From: Streptomyces venezuelae
GTDB taxonomy: Bacteria > Actinomycetota > Actinomycetes > Streptomycetales > Streptomycetaceae
Assembly: GCF_008642355.1 (NCBI RefSeq)
Contig: NZ_CP029193.1
Coordinates: 4,736,001 to 4,800,000 of the forward strand
Length of the DNA: 64,000 bases
Direction: 5' to 3'
Positions 34,114-48,138 of the stretch are shown here, piece after piece; within the stretch, counting starts at the first letter, position 1; every line of letters begins with the position of its first letter. The notes beneath the pieces are model-generated. The model did not search any database. It was not told where the DNA came from and worked only from the letters and a program-made list of their open reading frames with translations. The translations under genes and the position numbers were made by a program.

Positions 34114-34668
34114 ATGGGAATCGAAGAGAAGCTGCCGAGCGGGTTTCTGCTGACCACCGTCGAGCAGGCCGCGGGCTGGATGCGGAAGTCGTCCGTCTTC
34201 CCCGCCACGTTCGGCCTCGCCTGCTGCGCCATCGAGATGATGACGACCGGTGCCGGGCGCTATGACATGGCGCGCTTCGGCATGGAGGTGTTCCGCGGCT
34301 CACCGCGCCAGGCCGACCTGATGATCGTGGCGGGCCGGGTGAGCCAGAAGATGGCGCCGGTGCTCCGCCAGGTCTACGACCAGATGCCCAACCCCAAGTG
34401 GGTCATCTCCATGGGTGTTTGCGCGTCATCGGGTGGAATGTTCAACAATTACGCCATTGTGCAGGGTGTCGACCATGTTGTCCCGGTCGACATCTATTTG
34501 CCCGGCTGCCCACCGCGCCCCGAGATGCTGTTGGACGCGATCCTCAAGCTCCACGAGAAGATCCAGAACACCAAGCTCGGCGTGAACGCGGAAGAAGCCG
34601 CCCGTGAGGCGGAGGAGGCGGCCCTCAAGGCGCTCCCCACCATCGAGATGAAGGGGCTGCTGCGGTGA
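34114..34668 (+). CDS. nuoB: NADH-quinone oxidoreductase subunit B
   Basis: A 184-residue peripheral-arm subunit that carries cluster N2, the last [4Fe-4S] before the quinone. Its ligands are Cys37, Cys38, Cys103 and Cys132 ([28 protein letters not shown]). A helical, Ala/Glu-rich tail follows residue 150. The stop overlaps the nuoC start (GTGA). Confidence 0.97.
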   Translation: MGIEEKLPSGFLLTTVEQAAGWMRKSSVFPATFGLACCAIEMMTTGAGRYDMARFGMEVFRGSPRQADLMIVAGRVSQKMAPVLRQVYDQMPNPKWVISMGVCASSGGMFNNYAIVQGVDHVVPVDIYLPGCPPRPEMLLDAILKLHEKIQNTKLGVNAEEAAREAEEAALKALPTIEMKGLLR

Positions 34669-35387
34669 GCGACGCGCACGACGAGCACCTGAACGGCAAC
34701 GGCGTCCCCGCGCCGCGCGACGAGGCCGGCGAGGTCATCGGCGTACGCAAGGGCATGTTCGGCGCCAACAACGGCGGCGACACCTCCGGCTACGGCGGGC
34801 TCGTACGGACCATCACCCTGCCCGGCGCCTCCTCGCGGCCTTACGGAGGCTGGTTCGACGAAGTCGCGGACGAACTGGAAGGCGCCCTCGAAGAGCAGGG
34901 CCTCGTCCCGGAGAACGCGATCGAGAAGACGGTCGTCGACCGCGGCGAGCTCACCTTCCACATCGAACGCGAGCACCTCGTCCGCGTGGCAAGGACCCTG
35001 CGCGACGACCCGGCGCTGCGCTTCGAGCTCTGCACGGGCGTCAGCGGGGTGCACCTCCCCGGCGACAAGGGCCGCGAGCTGCACGCCGTCTACCACCTGC
35101 GCTCGATCACCCACAACCGGCTGATCCGGCTCGAAGTCGGCGTCCCCGAGGCCGATCCGCACGTGCCCTCACTGGTCGCGGTCTACCCGACCAACGACTG
35201 GCACGAGCGCGAGGCGTACGACTTCTTCGGCCTGATCTTCGACGGCCACCCGGCGCTCACGCGGATCATGATGCCGGACGACTGGCAGGGCTTCCCGCAG
35301 CGCAAGGACTACCCCCTCGGCGGCATCCCCGTCGAATACAAGGGCGCCCAGATCCCGGCTCCGGACCAGCGGAGGTCGTACAGCTGA
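34665..35387 (+). CDS. nuoC: NADH-quinone oxidoreductase subunit C
   Basis: A 240-residue 30-kDa subunit. The first 75 residues are polar and variable; the core includes [25 protein letters not shown] and the family signature [44 protein letters not shown] (about 174-220), in which the motif ExxxYDxFG is intact. It is separate from nuoD, as usual in actinobacteria. GTG 34665 overlaps nuoB, and the stop overlaps the nuoD start. Confidence 0.97.
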   Translation: MSDAHDEHLNGNGVPAPRDEAGEVIGVRKGMFGANNGGDTSGYGGLVRTITLPGASSRPYGGWFDEVADELEGALEEQGLVPENAIEKTVVDRGELTFHIEREHLVRVARTLRDDPALRFELCTGVSGVHLPGDKGRELHAVYHLRSITHNRLIRLEVGVPEADPHVPSLVAVYPTNDWHEREAYDFFGLIFDGHPALTRIMMPDDWQGFPQRKDYPLGGIPVEYKGAQIPAPDQRRSYS

Positions 35388-36721
35388 TGTCTGCCACTCA
35401 GGGAACTTCCCACGCTTCCCCCCGCGAGACGACCGAGGGGACCGTATATACGGTCACCGGCGGCGACTGGGACGAGGTCGTCCAGTCGGCGGCCAAGGCC
35501 GACGACGAGCGCATCATCGTCAACATGGGCCCCCAGCACCCGTCCACGCACGGCGTGCTCCGCCTCATCCTGGAGATCGAGGGCGAGACCGTCTCCGAAG
35601 CCCGTTGCGGCATCGGATACCTCCACACCGGCATCGAGAAGAACCTCGAATACCGCACGTGGACGCAGGGCACGACGTTCGTCACGCGCATGGACTACCT
35701 GACGCCGTTCTTCAACGAGACGGCGTACTGCCTCGGGGTCGAGAAGCTCCTCGGCATCGAGGACCAGATCCCGGACCGCGCCTCGGTCATCCGCGTGCTC
35801 CTCATGGAGCTCAACCGCCTCTCCTCGCACCTGGTGTGCATCGCCACCGGCGGCATGGAGCTCGGCGCCACAACGATCATGATCTACGGCTTCCGGGATC
35901 GTGAACTCGTTCTCGATGTCTTCGAACTCATCACGGGCCTGCGCATGAACCACGCGTACGTCCGTCCCGGCGGACTCGCCCAGGACCTGCCCCCCGGCAC
36001 GGTCGACCAGCTCCGCGAGTTCGTGAAGACCATGAAGAAGAACATCCCGGAGTACGACAAGCTCGCCACCGGGAACCCCATCTTCAAGGCCCGCATGCAG
36101 GACGTCGGCTACCTCGACCTCACCGGCTGCATGGCCCTCGGCGCCACGGGCCCGGTCCTGCGCTCGGCGGGACTCCCGCACGACCTGCGCAAGTCCCAGC
36201 CCTACTGCGGCTACGAGAACTACGAGTTCGATGTCCCGACCGCCGACACCTGCGACTCCTACGGGCGCTTCCTGATCCGCCTGGAAGAGATGCGGCAGTC
36301 ACTGCGCATCATCGAGCAGTGCATCGACCGGCTCGCCCCCGGGCCGGTCATGGTCGAGGACAAGAAGATCGCCTGGCCCGCCCAACTGGCCCTCGGGCCC
36401 GACGGACTCGGCAACTCGCTCGACCACATCAAGAAGATCATGGGCACCTCCATGGAGTCCCTCATCCACCACTTCAAGCTGGTGACCGAGGGCTTCCGGG
36501 TCCCGCCCGGCCAGACGTACACGGCGGTCGAGTCGCCCAAGGGTGAACTCGGCGTGCACATCGTCTCCGACGGCGGCACCCGCCCCTACCGGGTCCACTT
36601 CCGCGACCCGTCCTTCACCAACCTGCAGGCCATGGCGGCCATGTGCGAAGGCGGCCAGGTCGCCGACGTCATCGTCGCCGTCGCGTCCATCGACCCCGTG
36701 ATGGGAGGCGTCGACCGGTGA
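35387..36721 (+). CDS. nuoD: NADH-quinone oxidoreductase subunit D
   Basis: A 444-residue 49-kDa subunit forming the quinone cavity with NuoB. Signatures: [15 protein letters not shown] (about residues 45-59, with the quinone-contacting His) and [19 protein letters not shown]. The N-terminal 40 residues are an extra polar extension. ATG 35387 overlaps the nuoC stop; the stop overlaps nuoE (GTGA). Confidence 0.97.
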   Translation: MSATQGTSHASPRETTEGTVYTVTGGDWDEVVQSAAKADDERIIVNMGPQHPSTHGVLRLILEIEGETVSEARCGIGYLHTGIEKNLEYRTWTQGTTFVTRMDYLTPFFNETAYCLGVEKLLGIEDQIPDRASVIRVLLMELNRLSSHLVCIATGGMELGATTIMIYGFRDRELVLDVFELITGLRMNHAYVRPGGLAQDLPPGTVDQLREFVKTMKKNIPEYDKLATGNPIFKARMQDVGYLDLTGCMALGATGPVLRSAGLPHDLRKSQPYCGYENYEFDVPTADTCDSYGRFLIRLEEMRQSLRIIEQCIDRLAPGPVMVEDKKIAWPAQLALGPDGLGNSLDHIKKIMGTSMESLIHHFKLVTEGFRVPPGQTYTAVESPKGELGVHIVSDGGTRPYRVHFRDPSFTNLQAMAAMCEGGQVADVIVAVASIDPVMGGVDR

Positions 36722-37569
36722 CCACCACTCCTTCGGAACAGGGCACGGGCGTCAGCCTGGGCATGCCCCAACTCCCCGCCCCCGACTACCCGGCCGACGT
36801 GCGGGCCCGCCTGGAGGTGGACGCCAAGGAGGTCATCGCCCGCTACCCCGGGTCCCGGTCCGCCCTCCTCCCGCTGCTGCACCTGGTGCAGTCGGAGGAA
36901 GGCCACGTCACCCGCACGGGCATGCGGTTCTGTGCCGAGATGCTGGGCCTGACCACCGCCGAGGTCACGGCCGTGGCGACCTTCTACACCATGTACCGGC
37001 GCAAGCCGTCCGGTGACTACCAGGTCGGTGTCTGCACCAACACGCTGTGCGCCGTCATGGGCGGCGACGCGATCTTCGACGAACTCAAGCAGCACCTCGG
37101 CGTCGGCAACGACGAGACGACCGAGGACGGCAAGATCACTCTTGAGCACATCGAGTGCAACGCCGCCTGCGACTTCGCCCCGGTGGTGATGGTCAACTGG
37201 GAGTTCTTCGACAACCAGACCCCCGAGTCCGCGAAGCAGCTCGTCGACGACCTGCGCGCGGGCGTACCGGTCGAGCCCACGCGCGGGGCGCCGCTCTGCA
37301 CGTACAAGGAGACCGCCCGGATCCTGGCGGGCTTCCCCGACCAGCGCCCCGGTGCCGTCGAGGCGAGCGGCGGGGCCGGCCCCGCCTCACTCATCGGACT
37401 CCGTCTGGCCAAGGGCGAGGAGCCGCAGCCGCGCGTGGTCCACCCCCGCGCGGGAGGCCCCCAGGACGAGGCCCCCGCCGAGCACCTCAGCTCGCACGAC
37501 GCACCGCAGGAGACCTCGGCGTCCGACCCGGCGCACCCGGCAGGGCCCGCCGCCGAGGAGGGGGAGTGA
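36718..37569 (+). CDS. nuoE: NADH-quinone oxidoreductase subunit E with long C-terminal extension
   Basis: A 283-residue 24-kDa subunit. The [2Fe-2S] (N1a) ligands are Cys106, Cys111, Cys147 and Cys151 ([16 protein letters not shown]). The thioredoxin-like core ends near residue 200; the last 80 residues are Pro/Ala/Glu-rich and absent from short homologues such as those of E. coli. Overlaps nuoD and nuoF. Confidence 0.96.
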   Translation: MTTTPSEQGTGVSLGMPQLPAPDYPADVRARLEVDAKEVIARYPGSRSALLPLLHLVQSEEGHVTRTGMRFCAEMLGLTTAEVTAVATFYTMYRRKPSGDYQVGVCTNTLCAVMGGDAIFDELKQHLGVGNDETTEDGKITLEHIECNAACDFAPVVMVNWEFFDNQTPESAKQLVDDLRAGVPVEPTRGAPLCTYKETARILAGFPDQRPGAVEASGGAGPASLIGLRLAKGEEPQPRVVHPRAGGPQDEAPAEHLSSHDAPQETSASDPAHPAGPAAEEGE

Positions 37570-38930
37570 TGACCTTGGCAGCCGAGATCGACCACGAGAC
37601 CAGCCCCGAGAAGCTGCTCGCACCGGTCCTTTCCGCCTTCTGGGACGAGGAGAAGTCCTGGACGCTGGAGACCTACCGGCGGCACGAGGGGTACGAAGGC
37701 CTGCGCAAGGCGCTCGCCATGGCCCCGGACGACGTCATCGCGTACGTGAAGGACTCCGGCCTTCGGGGCAGGGGCGGCGCGGGATTCCCCACTGGAATGA
37801 AGTGGCAGTTCATTCCGCAGGGAGACGGCAAGCCGCACTATCTAGTTGTCAACGCCGACGAATCGGAGCCGGGAACCTGCAAGGACATCCCGCTCCTTTT
37901 CGCGAACCCGCATTCCCTCATCGAGGGGATCGTCATCGCGTGCCATGCGATCAGGTCGTCGCATGCCTTCATCTATCTGCGGGGCGAGGTCGTCCCCGTC
38001 CTGCGCAGGCTGCACGAGGCCGTCCGCGAGGCCTATGCGGCGGGCTACCTCGGGAAGAACGTGCTGGGCAGCGGACTCGATCTCGAACTCACCGTGCACG
38101 CGGGCGCGGGCGCGTACATCTGTGGTGAAGAGACCGCACTGCTCGACTCGCTCGAAGGCCGCCGCGGCCAACCGCGACTGCGTCCCCCCTTCCCTGCCGT
38201 CGCGGGCCTCTACGCGTGCCCCACTGTCGTCAACAACGTCGAGTCCATCGCGTCCGTTCCCGCGATCCTCAATCGGGGGAAAGACTGGTTCAAGTCGATG
38301 GGCAGCGAGAAGTCGCCGGGCTTCACGCTGTACTCGCTGAGCGGGCACGTCACCAACCCCGGACAGTACGAGGGGCCGCTCGGCATCACACTGCGCCAGC
38401 TCCTCGACATGAGCGGCGGCATGCGCGCCGGGCACCGCCTCAAGTTCTGGACGCCGGGCGGCTCCTCGACGCCGATGTTCACCGACGAGCACCTCGACGT
38501 CCCTCTCGACTACGAGGGCGTCGGCGCCGCCGGATCGATGCTCGGCACCAAGGCGCTGCAGTGCTTCGACGAGACCACGTGCGTCGTGCGGGCCGTGACC
38601 CGCTGGACCGAGTTCTACGCCCACGAGTCCTGCGGCAAGTGCACTCCCTGCCGTGAAGGAACGTACTGGCTCGTGCAGTTGCTCCGTGACATCGAGGCCG
38701 GCAAGGGCGCCATGTCCGACCTGGACAAGCTGAACGACATCGCCGACAACATCAACGGCAAGTCCTTCTGCGCCCTGGGCGACGGCGCGGCCTCGCCGAT
38801 CTTCTCCTCCCTCAAGTACTTCCGTGCGGAGTACGAGCAGCACATCACCGGCAAGGGCTGCCCCTTCGACCCGGCCAAGTCGACTCTCTGGGCCGACCGG
38901 CCCGCTGAAAGCGCGCAGGTGAACGCATGA
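37569..38930 (+). CDS. nuoF: NADH-quinone oxidoreductase subunit F
   Basis: A 453-residue 51-kDa subunit that oxidises NADH through FMN. Motifs: [16 protein letters not shown] (NADH loop, about residues 64-79), [12 protein letters not shown] (FMN site), [13 protein letters not shown], and [11 protein letters not shown] (about 356-366) with a fourth Cys (SFCALG) for the N3 [4Fe-4S] cluster. ATG 37569 shares a base with the nuoE stop; GTG 37566 just upstream is also in frame. The stop overlaps nuoG. Confidence 0.97.
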   Translation: MTLAAEIDHETSPEKLLAPVLSAFWDEEKSWTLETYRRHEGYEGLRKALAMAPDDVIAYVKDSGLRGRGGAGFPTGMKWQFIPQGDGKPHYLVVNADESEPGTCKDIPLLFANPHSLIEGIVIACHAIRSSHAFIYLRGEVVPVLRRLHEAVREAYAAGYLGKNVLGSGLDLELTVHAGAGAYICGEETALLDSLEGRRGQPRLRPPFPAVAGLYACPTVVNNVESIASVPAILNRGKDWFKSMGSEKSPGFTLYSLSGHVTNPGQYEGPLGITLRQLLDMSGGMRAGHRLKFWTPGGSSTPMFTDEHLDVPLDYEGVGAAGSMLGTKALQCFDETTCVVRAVTRWTEFYAHESCGKCTPCREGTYWLVQLLRDIEAGKGAMSDLDKLNDIADNINGKSFCALGDGAASPIFSSLKYFRAEYEQHITGKGCPFDPAKSTLWADRPAESAQVNA

Positions 38931-41440
38931 CAGTGACCACCAACAACGCTCCCTCCGGGGGCGGGGAGGCGGCGGTTCCGCCCGAGGATCTCGTCTCGCT
39001 GACCATCGACGGCATCGAGATCAGCGTCCCCAAGGGGACGCTGGTGATCCGGGCGGCCGAGCTGCTCGGCATCGAGATCCCGCGGTTCTGCGACCACCCG
39101 CTGCTCGACCCGGCGGGTGCCTGCCGGCAGTGCATCGTCGAGGTGGAGGGCCAGCGCAAGCCGATGGCGTCCTGCACCATCACCTGCACCGACGGCATGG
39201 TCGTGAAGTCGCAGCTGACCTCGCCCGTCGCGGAGAAGGCGCAGCGCGGCGTGATGGAGCTGCTGCTCATCAACCACCCGCTGGACTGCCCCGTCTGCGA
39301 CAAGGGCGGCGAGTGCCCGCTGCAGAACCAGGCGATGCAGGTCGGCGACTCGGACACCCGCTTCGAAGGCAAGAAGCGGACGTTCCAGAAGCCGGTGCCG
39401 ATCTCCACCCAGGTGCTGCTCGACCGCGAGCGATGCGTGCTCTGCGCGCGCTGCACCCGCTTCAGCAACCAGATCGCGGGCGACCCGATGATCGAGCTCA
39501 TCGAGCGCGGTGCCCTCCAGCAGGTCGGCACCGGCGAGGGCGACCCCTTCGAGTCGTACTTCTCCGGGAACACCATCCAGATCTGTCCGGTCGGAGCGCT
39601 GACCTCGGCGGCGTATCGCTTCCGCTCCCGCCCGTTCGACCTGGTGTCGTCGCCCTCGGTGTGCGAGCACTGCTCGGGCGGCTGCGCCACGCGTACGGAC
39701 CACCGGCGCGGCAAGGTCATGCGGCGGCTCGCCGCGGACGACCCCGAGGTCAACGAAGAGTGGATGTGCGACAAGGGACGCTTCGGCTTCCGTTACGCGC
39801 AGCGCCCCGACCGGCTCACCACGCCCCTGGTGCGGAACTCCTCGACGGGTGAGCTGGAGCCGGCGAGCTGGCCCGAGGCCCTGGAGATCGCGGCCAACGG
39901 TCTCGCCGCCGCACGCGGCCGGGCCGGGGTCCTCGTCGGCGGCCGCCTCACCGTGGAGGACGCCTACGCGTACAGCAAGTACGCGCGCGTGGCGCTCGAC
40001 ACGAACGACATCGACTTCCGTGCGCGCGTGCACAGCAGCGAGGAGGCCGACTTCCTCGCGGCGCGGGTGGCGGGCCGGGGCCGGGACCTCGACGGGACCG
40101 GCGTCACGTACGCCCTCCTGGAGAAGGCGCCCGCCGTCCTGCTCGCCGGATTCGAGGCCGAGGAGGAGGCGCCCGGCGTCTTCCTGAGGCTGCGCAAGGC
40201 CTGGCGCAAGCACGGTCAGCGCACCTTCTCCCTCGCCCCGTACGCGACCCGTGGCCTGGAGAAGGCGGGTGGCACGCTGCTGCCCGCGGCGCCGGGCACC
40301 GAGACCGAGTGGCTGGACGCGCTCGCCGCGGGCGTCGGCCTGGAGGCTCCCGGCACCGAGGCGTCCGAGGCGCTGCGCGCCGAGGGCGCGGTCATCGTCG
40401 TCGGTGAGCGGCTCGCGGCCGTGCCCGGCGGACTCACCGCCGCGGTGCGGGCCGCCTCGGCGACCGGCGCCCGGCTGGTGTGGATTCCGCGCAGGGCCGG
40501 GGAGCGCGCCGCCGTCGAGGTGGGCGCCCTGCCGTCACTGCTGCCCGGCGGGCGCCCGGCCACCGACCCGCGCGCGCGGGACGAGGTCGCGGCCGCCTGG
40601 GGCGTCGCCGAACTCCCGCACCGCTACGGCCGTGACACCGGCCAGATCATCGAGGCCGCCGCGACCGGCGAGCTCGGTGCCCTTCTGGTGGCGGGTGTCG
40701 AGGTCGCCGACCTGCCGGACCCGGCACGCACGCGTGCGGCGCTCGACGAGGTCGGCTTCCTGGTCTCCCTGGAGCTGAGGCCCAGCGAGGTGACGGACCG
40801 GGCCGATGTGGTCCTGCCCGTCGCCGCCGTCGCGGAGAAGCCGGGCACCTTCCTCAACTGGGAGGGCAGGGCGCGGATGTTCGACGCCGCGCTGAAGCCG
40901 GACCAGATGACGCGCAGGCTGGCGCCCACCGACGCGCGCGTGCTGCACATGCTCGCCGACGCGGGTGACATCCACCTGGGCCTGCCCGACCTGCTGACCC
41001 TCCGCCGCGAGCTGGACCGGCTCGGCGGCTGGGACGGGCCGCACGCCTCGAACCCCTTGGAGACCGGCACCCAGCCGCCGCGGCCCGCCGTCGGCGAAGC
41101 CGTCCTCTCGGGGCACAGGCTGCTGCTCGACCAGGGCCGCCTCCAGGACGGCGACGAGGCCCTCGCCGGTACGCGGCACGCCGCCCACGCGCGCGTGTCC
41201 GCGGCCACCGCGGCGGAAGCGGGCGTGAAGGACGGCGATCTCCTGTCGGTCTCCGGACCGGCGGGAGCGACCGAACTCCCGCTGCAGATCACGGAGATGC
41301 CCGACCGCGTGGTCTGGCTGCCGCTGAACTCGACCGGGGGAGGCGTCACGTCGGACACCGGCGCCCGTCCCGGTGACCTCGTCCGCATCGGCCCGGCGGT
41401 CCTGCCGGAGCCCACTGAGGCCCCGGAGGTGACGTCGTGA
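38927..41440 (+). CDS. nuoG: NADH-quinone oxidoreductase subunit G
   Basis: An 837-residue 75-kDa subunit. The N-terminal ferredoxin-like domain holds the [2Fe-2S] site ([21 protein letters not shown]), the His-Cys3 cluster N5 ([17 protein letters not shown]) and the N4 cluster ([10 protein letters not shown] plus CPVGAL). The extra CEHCSGGC followed by a further Cys matches the ligands of cluster N7, kept only in some bacteria. The rest is a molybdopterin-oxidoreductase fold (from about residue 250) that has lost its cofactor in this family. The start overlaps nuoF, the stop overlaps nuoH. Confidence 0.97.
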   Translation: MTVTTNNAPSGGGEAAVPPEDLVSLTIDGIEISVPKGTLVIRAAELLGIEIPRFCDHPLLDPAGACRQCIVEVEGQRKPMASCTITCTDGMVVKSQLTSPVAEKAQRGVMELLLINHPLDCPVCDKGGECPLQNQAMQVGDSDTRFEGKKRTFQKPVPISTQVLLDRERCVLCARCTRFSNQIAGDPMIELIERGALQQVGTGEGDPFESYFSGNTIQICPVGALTSAAYRFRSRPFDLVSSPSVCEHCSGGCATRTDHRRGKVMRRLAADDPEVNEEWMCDKGRFGFRYAQRPDRLTTPLVRNSSTGELEPASWPEALEIAANGLAAARGRAGVLVGGRLTVEDAYAYSKYARVALDTNDIDFRARVHSSEEADFLAARVAGRGRDLDGTGVTYALLEKAPAVLLAGFEAEEEAPGVFLRLRKAWRKHGQRTFSLAPYATRGLEKAGGTLLPAAPGTETEWLDALAAGVGLEAPGTEASEALRAEGAVIVVGERLAAVPGGLTAAVRAASATGARLVWIPRRAGERAAVEVGALPSLLPGGRPATDPRARDEVAAAWGVAELPHRYGRDTGQIIEAAATGELGALLVAGVEVADLPDPARTRAALDEVGFLVSLELRPSEVTDRADVVLPVAAVAEKPGTFLNWEGRARMFDAALKPDQMTRRLAPTDARVLHMLADAGDIHLGLPDLLTLRRELDRLGGWDGPHASNPLETGTQPPRPAVGEAVLSGHRLLLDQGRLQDGDEALAGTRHAAHARVSAATAAEAGVKDGDLLSVSGPAGATELPLQITEMPDRVVWLPLNSTGGGVTSDTGARPGDLVRIGPAVLPEPTEAPEVTS

Positions 41441-42816
41441 CGCACACCCTGGTGCCGCTTGCGGCGGAAGACCTGTCCATGTTCGGCCGCGACCCCTGGT
41501 GGCTGGTCGCCTTCAAGGCGGTCTTCTGCTTCGCGTTCCTGATGGTGACGGTTCTCCTCGCCATCGTCTGGGAGCGCAAGGTCGTCGCCTGGATGCAGCT
41601 GCGCATCGGCCCCAACCGGAACGGCCCCTGGGGTCTGCTGCAGTCCCTCGCGGACGGCGTCAAGCTGATGCTCAAGGAAGACGTGATCGTCAAGCGCGCG
41701 GACAAGGTGGTCTACATCCTTGCCCCGGTCATCGCTGCGATCCCGGCCTTCATGGCGATCGCGGTGATCCCGTTCGGGCCAGCGGGCAACGAGGTCTCGA
41801 TCTTCGGCCATCGCACCACGATGCAGCTCACGGACCTGCCGATCGCGATGCTCTACATCCTCGCGGTCGCCTCGGTCGGCATCTACGGCATCGTGCTCGC
41901 GGGCTGGAGCTCCGGATCGACGTACCCGCTCCTCGGCGGCCTGCGCTCCTGCGCGCAGATGATCTCGTACGAGATCGCGATGGGCGCGGCCTTCGCCTCC
42001 GTCTTCCTCTACTCCGGGTCGATGTCGACGTCGGCGATCGTCGAGGCGCAGGCGGACCGCTGGTACGTCCTGCTGCTTCCCGTCTCCTTCATCATCTACA
42101 TCGTCACGATGATCGGCGAGACGAACCGCGCGCCGTTCGACATGCCGGAGTCCGAGGGCGACCTCGTCGGCGGCTTCAACACCGAGTACTCGTCCATCAA
42201 GTTCGCGATGTTCATGCTCGCCGAGTACATCAACATGGTCACCGTCTCGGCGGTGTCGGCCACGCTCTTCCTGGGCGGCTGGCGGGCGCCGTATCCGATC
42301 AGCACGTTCTGGGAGGGCGCGAACCACGGCTGGTGGCCGATGCTCTGGTTCGTGATCAAGGTCCAGCTGCTGCTGTTCTTCTTCATCTGGCTGCGCGGCT
42401 CGCTGCCCCGCGTCCGCTACGACCAGCTGATGAAGCTCGGCTGGAAGGTCCTGATCCCGGTCTCCGTCGTCTGGCTCATGCTGGTCGCCACGGTCAGGGC
42501 GATGCGGAACGAGGACTACGAATTCACCTCGATCGCGCTCTATGTCGGCGGCGGGGTCATCGCGCTGCTGCTGCTCTCCGTCGTCGTCGACATCTTCCGC
42601 GACAGGCGCGAGAAGGAAGCCGCCGCCGAGGAGGAGAAGCCGGTCGCCTTCGACCCCATGGCCGGCGGATTCCCCGTGCCGCCGCTGCCCGGCCAGAGCC
42701 TGCCACCCGTCCCGCGCCGACGCTCGCGCCAGGAGCGGGAGCTGATTGTCAGTGGTGGACCGGATACTCAAAGTGACGGAACCCGAAGTGACGGAAAGGA
42801 GGCGTCCGATGGCTGA
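41437..42816 (+). CDS. nuoH: NADH-quinone oxidoreductase subunit H
   Basis: A 459-residue membrane subunit with about nine helices, linking the quinone site to the proton channels. Signatures: [38 protein letters not shown] and [27 protein letters not shown]. Beyond the core it has a polar C-terminal tail of about 75 residues (Pro/Arg-rich), which is longer than in E. coli. GTG 41437 overlaps nuoG; the stop lies 8 bp inside nuoI. Confidence 0.97.
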   Translation: MTHTLVPLAAEDLSMFGRDPWWLVAFKAVFCFAFLMVTVLLAIVWERKVVAWMQLRIGPNRNGPWGLLQSLADGVKLMLKEDVIVKRADKVVYILAPVIAAIPAFMAIAVIPFGPAGNEVSIFGHRTTMQLTDLPIAMLYILAVASVGIYGIVLAGWSSGSTYPLLGGLRSCAQMISYEIAMGAAFASVFLYSGSMSTSAIVEAQADRWYVLLLPVSFIIYIVTMIGETNRAPFDMPESEGDLVGGFNTEYSSIKFAMFMLAEYINMVTVSAVSATLFLGGWRAPYPISTFWEGANHGWWPMLWFVIKVQLLLFFFIWLRGSLPRVRYDQLMKLGWKVLIPVSVVWLMLVATVRAMRNEDYEFTSIALYVGGGVIALLLLSVVVDIFRDRREKEAAAEEEKPVAFDPMAGGFPVPPLPGQSLPPVPRRRSRQERELIVSGGPDTQSDGTRSDGKEASDG

Positions 42817-43468
42817 GTCGAACCAGGAGTCGCACGAGTCGAACCAATCGAACCAGGGGTTCCAGAACCCTGTCGCGGGCTTCGGCGTGACCTTCAAGGC
42901 CATGTTCAAGAAGCGGCTGACCGAGCAGTATCCCGAGCAGCAGAAGACCACTGCTCCCCGCTTCCACGGCAGGCACCAGCTGAACCGCCATCCGGACGGC
43001 CTGGAGAAGTGCGTCGGCTGTGAGCTCTGCGCCTGGGCCTGTCCCGCGGACGCCATCTATGTGGAGGGCGCGGACAACACGGACGAGGAGAGGTACTCGC
43101 CCGGTGAGCGGTACGGCCGCGTCTACCAGATCAACTACGCCCGCTGCATCCTGTGCGGCCTGTGCATCGAGGCGTGCCCCACGCGCGCGTTGACGATGAC
43201 GAACGAGTTCGAGCTGGCCGACAGCAGCCGCGAGAACCTCATCTACACCAAGGAGCAGCTGCTCGCCGGCCTCGAAGAGGGCATGGTCGACTCGCCGCAC
43301 GCGATCTTCCCCGGCACGGACGAGCAGGACTACTACCGCGGCCTGGTCACCGAGGCCGCGCCCGGCACCGTGCCGCAGGTCGCCGTCTCCAAGGGCGAGA
43401 CGCCGCAAGAGGCGGCCGCGGACTTCGGAGACGGCGAGCCCGCCTCGGAGAAGGTGGTCGGCCGATGA
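42809..43468 (+). CDS. nuoI: NADH-quinone oxidoreductase subunit I
   Basis: A 219-residue subunit with two [4Fe-4S] clusters (N6a, N6b): [20 protein letters not shown] and [26 protein letters not shown] 42809 is chosen because AAGGAGG lies seven bases upstream; the frame is open from a GTG at 42746, but that start has no ribosome site. The polar, Asn/Ser/Gln-rich N-terminus and a C-terminal extension of about 50 residues flank the core. Confidence 0.97.
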   Translation: MAESNQESHESNQSNQGFQNPVAGFGVTFKAMFKKRLTEQYPEQQKTTAPRFHGRHQLNRHPDGLEKCVGCELCAWACPADAIYVEGADNTDEERYSPGERYGRVYQINYARCILCGLCIEACPTRALTMTNEFELADSSRENLIYTKEQLLAGLEEGMVDSPHAIFPGTDEQDYYRGLVTEAAPGTVPQVAVSKGETPQEAAADFGDGEPASEKVVGR

Positions 43469-44304
43469 CGCAGCTCGCCGCCTACTCGACCTCGACCGGC
43501 GAGGCCTTCCAGTTCTGGGTGCTCGGCACGGTCGCGGTGATCGGCGCCCTGTGCACCATCCTCATGAGGAAGGCCGTGCACAGCGCGCTCTGCCTGGCCG
43601 GGACCATGATCATCCTCGCGGTGTTCTACCTGGCCAACGGCGCGTACTTCCTGGGCATCGTCCAGATCGTCGTCTACACCGGCGCGATCATGATGCTCTT
43701 CCTCTTCGTCGTCATGCTCGTCGGCGTCACCGCGGCGGACTCCCTGAAGGAGACCATCAAGGGGCAGCGCTGGCTGGCGCTCCTGTGTGGGCTCGGCTTC
43801 GCGGTGTTGCTCTTCGCGGGCATCGGGAACGCCTCCATGAAGGAGTTCAACGGCCTCGGCAAGGCGAACGCCGGCGGAAACGTGGAGGGCCTCGCGGGGC
43901 TCATCTTCACCAAGTACGTCTTCGCCTTCGAGATCACCGGCGCCCTGCTCATCACGGCGACGGTCGGCGCGATGGTGCTGACCCACCGCGAGCGCACGGA
44001 GCGCGCCCAGACTCAGCGCGAGCTGTCCGAGCAGCGCGTGCGCGAGGGCAAGCACCTGCCGCCGCTGCCCGCCCCTGGTGTGTACGCGCGGCACAACGCC
44101 GTGGACATCGCGGGCCTGCTCCCCGACGGCACCCCGTCGGAGCTCACGGTCAACAAGACGTTGCGTGACCGCGGCCAGATCCGCGACGTGTCGAACGAGG
44201 CGCTGGACGACCTGCGGGCGCTCGAACAGCGCTCCACCGACCGTCTGGAGCGGCCCGACGTGCGGAGCGGCGACATCGGGCGGACCGAGGAGGCGTCGAA
44301 GTGA
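43465..44304 (+). CDS. nuoJ: NADH-quinone oxidoreductase subunit J with long C-terminal tail
   Basis: A 279-residue membrane subunit. The five helices lie within the first 175 residues ([24 protein letters not shown] is the signature helix 3 region). The remaining 100 residues are a charged cytoplasmic tail ([17 protein letters not shown]...), much longer than in E. coli (184 residues in all). ATG 43465 overlaps nuoI; the stop overlaps nuoK. Confidence 0.96.
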
Positions 44305-44600
44305 ACCCCGTCAACTACCTGTACCTCGCCGCCCTGTTGTTCACGATCGGTGCGACCGGCGTGCTCATCAGGCGGAACGCGATCGTGGTGTTCATGTGCA
44401 TCGAGCTCATGCTCAACGCCTGCAACCTCGCGTTCGTGGCGTTCTCCCGGATGCACGGCAACCTCGACGGCCAGATCATCGCGTTCTTCACGATGGTCGT
44501 CGCCGCCGCGGAGGTCGTGGTCGGGCTCGCGATCATCGTGTCGCTGTTCCGTTCCCGCCACTCGGCCTCGGTCGACGACGCCAGCCTGATGAAGCTCTGA
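44301..44600 (+). CDS. nuoK: NADH-quinone oxidoreductase subunit K
   Basis: A 99-residue, three-helix antiporter-like subunit. The Glu residues in helix 2 and 3 used in proton transfer are present ([29 protein letters not shown]). GTG 44301 overlaps the nuoJ stop; nuoL follows after 14 bp. Confidence 0.97.
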
Positions 44601-44614
44601 GGGGTCGCTGAATC

Positions 44615-46561
<1,947 letters not shown>

Positions 46562-46566
46562 TACCG

Positions 46567-48138
46567 ATGTCCTTTCCCCTGCTGACAGCGACGGCGGTCC
46601 TGCCCGCGGTCGGCGCGATCGCCACGGCAGCCGTCCCGGCCGCCCGGCGGACCGCCGCCAAGTGGCTCGCCCTGCTCGTCTCGCTCGCCACGCTCGGTCT
46701 CGCGCTGACCGTGCTCGTACGGTTCGACCCCGACGGCGACCGCTATCAACTGACCGAATCGCACGCCTGGATCAGTGAGTTCGGGGTGCGCTACGAGCTC
46801 GGGGTCGACGGCATCGCCGTCGCGCTCCTCGCGCTCACCGCGCTCCTGATCCCCTTCATCATCCTGGCGGGCTGGCACGACGCCGACCCCCTGGAGACGA
46901 AGTCGTCCCGCTGGCGCCCGACCCAGGGCTTCTTCGCCCTGATCCTGGCCGTCGAAGCGATGGTGATCATCTCCTTCGAGGCGACGGACGTCTTCCTCTT
47001 CTACATCTTCTTCGAAGCCATGCTCATCCCGATGTACTTCCTCATCGGCGGCTTCGGTGACCGCGCCCACGCGGGCACGGACGAGAACGCCTCGGCGCAG
47101 CGCTCGTACGCGGCCGTGAAGTTCCTCCTGTACAACCTCGTCGGCGGCCTCATCATGCTGGCCGCCGTGATCGGGCTCTACGTAGTGGCGGGAAACTTCT
47201 CCCTCCAGGAGATCTCCGCCGCGCGCGCGGACGGCTCGCTCGACATGGCGACCAACACGGAGCGGCTGCTCTTCCTCGGCTTCTTCTTCGCCTTCGCGGT
47301 GAAGGCGCCGCTGTGGCCGCTGCACACCTGGCTGCCGAACGCGATGGGGGAGTCCACCGCCCCGGTCGCCGTCCTGATCACCGCGGTCGTGGACAAGGTC
47401 GGCACGTTCGCGATGCTGCGGTTCTGCCTCGGCCTCTTCCCGGAGGCGAGCGACTGGGCGACGCCGGTCGTCCTCGTCCTCGCGCTGATCAGCATCATCT
47501 ACGGAGCGCTGCTCGCGGTCGGCCAGCGCGACATCAAGCGCCTGGTGGCGTACGCGTCGATCTCGCACTTCGGCTTCATCATCCTCGGCATCTTCGCGAT
47601 GACCTCGCAGGGCCAGTCCGGCGCGACGCTCTACATGGTCAACCACGGCATCTCGACCGCCGCGCTGATGCTGGTCGCCGGCTTCCTGATCTCGCGGCGC
47701 GGCTCGCGTCTGATCGCCGACTACGGAGGGGTGCAGAAGGTCGCACCGGTGCTCGCCGGTACCTTCCTGATCGGCGGCCTGGCCACGCTCTCGCTGCCCG
47801 GCCTCGCACCGTTCGTCAGCGAATTCCTGGTCCTCGTCGGCGCGTTCGCGCGCTATCCGGTGGTCGGGATCATCGCGACCGTCGGCATCGTGCTGGCCGC
47901 GCTGTACACGCTCGTCCTCTACCAGCGGACGATGACGGGGCCCGTGAAGGCGGAGGTCTCGGCCATGCCCGACCTGCGGGTGCGTGAACTGGTCGTCGTC
48001 GCCCCGCTGATCGCCCTCCTGATCGGCCTGGGCGTCTACCCGAAGCCGCTCACCGATCTGGTGAACCCGGCGGTCGAGCACACGATGTCCGACGTACAGA
48101 AGAAAGACCCCAAGCCCGATGTGGAGGCGGCCAAGTGA
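46567..48138 (+). CDS. nuoM: NADH-quinone oxidoreductase subunit M
   Basis: A 523-residue antiporter-like subunit with about 14 helices. Motifs: FFEAMLIPMYFLIGGFG (conserved Glu), FAVKAPLWPLHTWLPNAMGESTAPVAVLITAVVDKVGTFAMLRF (conserved Lys residues) and SISHFGFIILGIFAM. ATG 46567 comes six bases after the nuoL stop; its own stop overlaps nuoN (GTGA). Confidence 0.97.
   Translation: MSFPLLTATAVLPAVGAIATAAVPAARRTAAKWLALLVSLATLGLALTVLVRFDPDGDRYQLTESHAWISEFGVRYELGVDGIAVALLALTALLIPFIILAGWHDADPLETKSSRWRPTQGFFALILAVEAMVIISFEATDVFLFYIFFEAMLIPMYFLIGGFGDRAHAGTDENASAQRSYAAVKFLLYNLVGGLIMLAAVIGLYVVAGNFSLQEISAARADGSLDMATNTERLLFLGFFFAFAVKAPLWPLHTWLPNAMGESTAPVAVLITAVVDKVGTFAMLRFCLGLFPEASDWATPVVLVLALISIIYGALLAVGQRDIKRLVAYASISHFGFIILGIFAMTSQGQSGATLYMVNHGISTAALMLVAGFLISRRGSRLIADYGGVQKVAPVLAGTFLIGGLATLSLPGLAPFVSEFLVLVGAFARYPVVGIIATVGIVLAALYTLVLYQRTMTGPVKAEVSAMPDLRVRELVVVAPLIALLIGLGVYPKPLTDLVNPAVEHTMSDVQKKDPKPDVEAAK

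Noticed and set aside
38615..40213. A 532-codon open frame opposite nuoF/nuoG, and similar long frames opposite nuoL/nuoM (44315-46399, 46492-48168)
   Set aside because: They are mirror frames of strongly supported nuo genes. The composition (Arg/Gly/His/Asp-rich, no domains) is typical of antisense frames in high-GC DNA.
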